Assembly: GCA_000701725.1 (NCBI GenBank)
Contig: JNJQ01000016.1
Location: 1 to 64,000, forward strand
Direction of reading: 5' to 3'
Length of the DNA: 64,000 bases
Origin: Erysipelotrichaceae bacterium NK3D112
GTDB taxonomy: Bacteria; Bacillota_I; Bacilli_A; Erysipelotrichales; Erysipelotrichaceae
A program made the translations under genes and the position numbers. This document shows, piece after piece, positions 63,043 through 64,000 of the stretch. The number at the start of each line of letters is the position of its first letter. Position 1 is the stretch's first letter. The notes below the pieces were generated by a model, which saw only the letters and a list, made by a program, of their open reading frames with translations, had not been told where the DNA came from and did not search any database.

Positions 63043-64000
63043 TTATTTGTTGCTGAGATATTCGTCGATGCCTTTGGCTGCCGCTTTGCCGGCTCCCATT
63101 GCCAGGATGACAGTGGCTGCGCCGGTTACCGCATCACCGCCTGCGAAGACGCCGGGCTTGGATGTCTGGCCGTTTGCTTCATCGGCGACGATGCACTTTC
63201 TGCGGTTGATATCAAGACCTTCGGTGGTGGAGGAGATCAGCGGGTTGGGGGAAGTTCCCAGCGACATAATCACCGCGTCGCACTCAATATAGAATTCGGA
63301 GCCTTCCACCGGAACGGGGGATCTTCTGCCTGAAGCATCCGGTTCGCCGAGTTCCATTCTGATGCATGTGATGCCTTTGACCCAGCCGTTTTCATCGGCA
63401 TGGATTTCAACCGGATTGGTAAGCAGATCGAAGATGATGCCTTCCTGCTTGGCATGTTCGACTTCCTCTTTTCTTGCCGGCAGTTCAGCTTCGCTTCTTC
63501 TGTAGACGATATGAACTTCCGCGCCAAGACGGAGAGCGGTTCTCGCCGCGTCCATTGCCACGTTGCCGCCGCCGACAACGACTGCTTTCTTCGCACGCAT
63601 GATCGGGGTTCTGGAATCCTCACGGAATGCCTTCATCAGGTTGGAGCGGGTCAGGTATTCATTGGCGCTGAAGACGCCCATGGCCTGTTCGCCCGGAATA
63701 TTCATGAAGCGGGGCAGACCGGCGCCGCTGCCGATGAAGACGGCATCGAAGCCCTCATCCTTCATCAGACCGTCAACGGTAACGGATTTGCCGATGACGA
63801 CATCGGTTTCAATCTTCACGCCGAGCGCTTTGACATTTTCGATTTCTTTTTCGACAACCGCGTCCTTGGGCAGACGGAATTCGGGAATACCGTAGACCAG
63901 AACACCGCCGGCTTTGTGGAGAGCTTCGAAGATGGTGACATCATAGCCCATTCTGGCCAGATCGCCCGCACAGGTCAGACCTGCCGGACCGGAACCGATG
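63043..64000 (-). CDS. glutamate synthase small-subunit-like FAD/NAD(P)-binding oxidoreductase (5' end outside window)
   Basis: At least 319 residues; the frame is still open at 64000, where GSGPAGLTCAGDLARMGYDV marks the FAD-binding loop. Second dinucleotide loop VVGGGNVAMDAART, then YRRSEAELPARKEE, and C-terminal GVFAGGDAVTGAATVILAMGAGKAAAKGIDEYL: all typical of GltD/NfnB/GltA-type subunits that move electrons from NAD(P)H. Whether it is GltD or the NfnB subunit depends on the missing upstream gene. Confidence 0.88.
   Translation of the reverse strand, partial: IGSGPAGLTCAGDLARMGYDVTIFEALHKAGGVLVYGIPEFRLPKDAVVEKEIENVKALGVKIETDVVIGKSVTVDGLMKDEGFDAVFIGSGAGLPRFMNIPGEQAMGVFSANEYLTRSNLMKAFREDSRTPIMRAKKAVVVGGGNVAMDAARTALRLGAEVHIVYRRSEAELPARKEEVEHAKQEGIIFDLLTNPVEIHADENGWVKGITCIRMELGEPDASGRRSPVPVEGSEFYIECDAVIMSLGTSPNPLISSTTEGLDINRRKCIVADEANGQTSKPGVFAGGDAVTGAATVILAMGAGKAAAKGIDEYLSNK

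Overview
The window is a 64 kb piece of chromosome from a low-to-mid G+C Gram-positive anaerobe (Bacillota), most likely a gut member of the Erysipelotrichia. This placement is an inference. It rests on strong AGGAGG ribosome sites, a T-box leader, extended -10 promoters (TGnTATAAT), YolD, CdaA/CdaR and Mur-ligase gene content, oxygen-scavenging flavodiiron/rubredoxin chemistry with no respiratory genes, and several 6-phospho-beta-glucosidases. No rRNA, CRISPR array, prophage or complete insertion sequence was seen. Most of the DNA is dense coding sequence in short operons separated by clear hairpin-plus-T terminators.

Layout. 1-600: a non-coding, possibly mobile-element-derived patch and tRNA-Ala. 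0.6-7.4 kb: a phosphoesterase, two 6-phospho-beta-glucosidase paralogues flanking a flavodiiron protein with two rubredoxin domains, and a GNAT-like protein. 7.5-8.9 kb: a frameshifted MATE exporter. 9-14 kb: cdaA (c-di-AMP synthase with a long acidic tail), cdaR and a two-component system. 14-17.4 kb: hydrolase, membrane-anchored MurF-type ligase and Ntn-type asparaginase operon. 17.4-20.5 kb: MFS carrier, glycerophosphodiesterase and lipase. 20.6-21 kb: tRNA-Ser/Asp/Gly. 21.5-28.9 kb: tetR-murD-murI facing a large FtsX-type ABC exporter. 28.9-34.4 kb: an operon with a nucleophile-less esterase, an OB-fold protein, a Y-family DNA polymerase, YolD, a nitroreductase and a CpaB-like protein. 35-36 kb: tRNA-His and a zinc peptidase. 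36-39 kb: promoter, 34-codon leader ORF, terminator, ankyrin protein and EF-G paralogue. 39-45 kb: tRNA-Leu, HD hydrolase, rRNA methyltransferase, a phosphoglycerate-dehydrogenase-like/LarA-like pair, and a glycosyltransferase fused to a winged helix. 45-47.6 kb: membrane protein, second SSB and a SpaA-fold surface protein. 47.7-55.3 kb: histidine T-box and hisZGDCBHAFIE. 55.4-64 kb: DUF5060-type glycosidase with an acidic tail, orphan ArdC-like protein, free-standing FakA domain, lipoprotein phosphatase plus third 6-phospho-beta-glucosidase, Gfo/Idh/MocA oxidoreductase and a partial GltD-like protein.

How it works together. Cell-envelope maintenance (MurD, MurI, MurF-like ligase, CdaA/CdaR), sugar-phosphate use (three GH1 enzymes) and histidine synthesis under tRNA-His control dominate. 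The most interesting regulatory reading is at 36 kb. There a short leader ORF ends inside the 5' arm of an intrinsic terminator ahead of an EF-G-like factor, which is the layout of a ribosome-sensing attenuator. A second theme is promoter placement: several genes have a -10 box only 6-10 bases before the start codon, which implies leaderless or nearly leaderless mRNAs.
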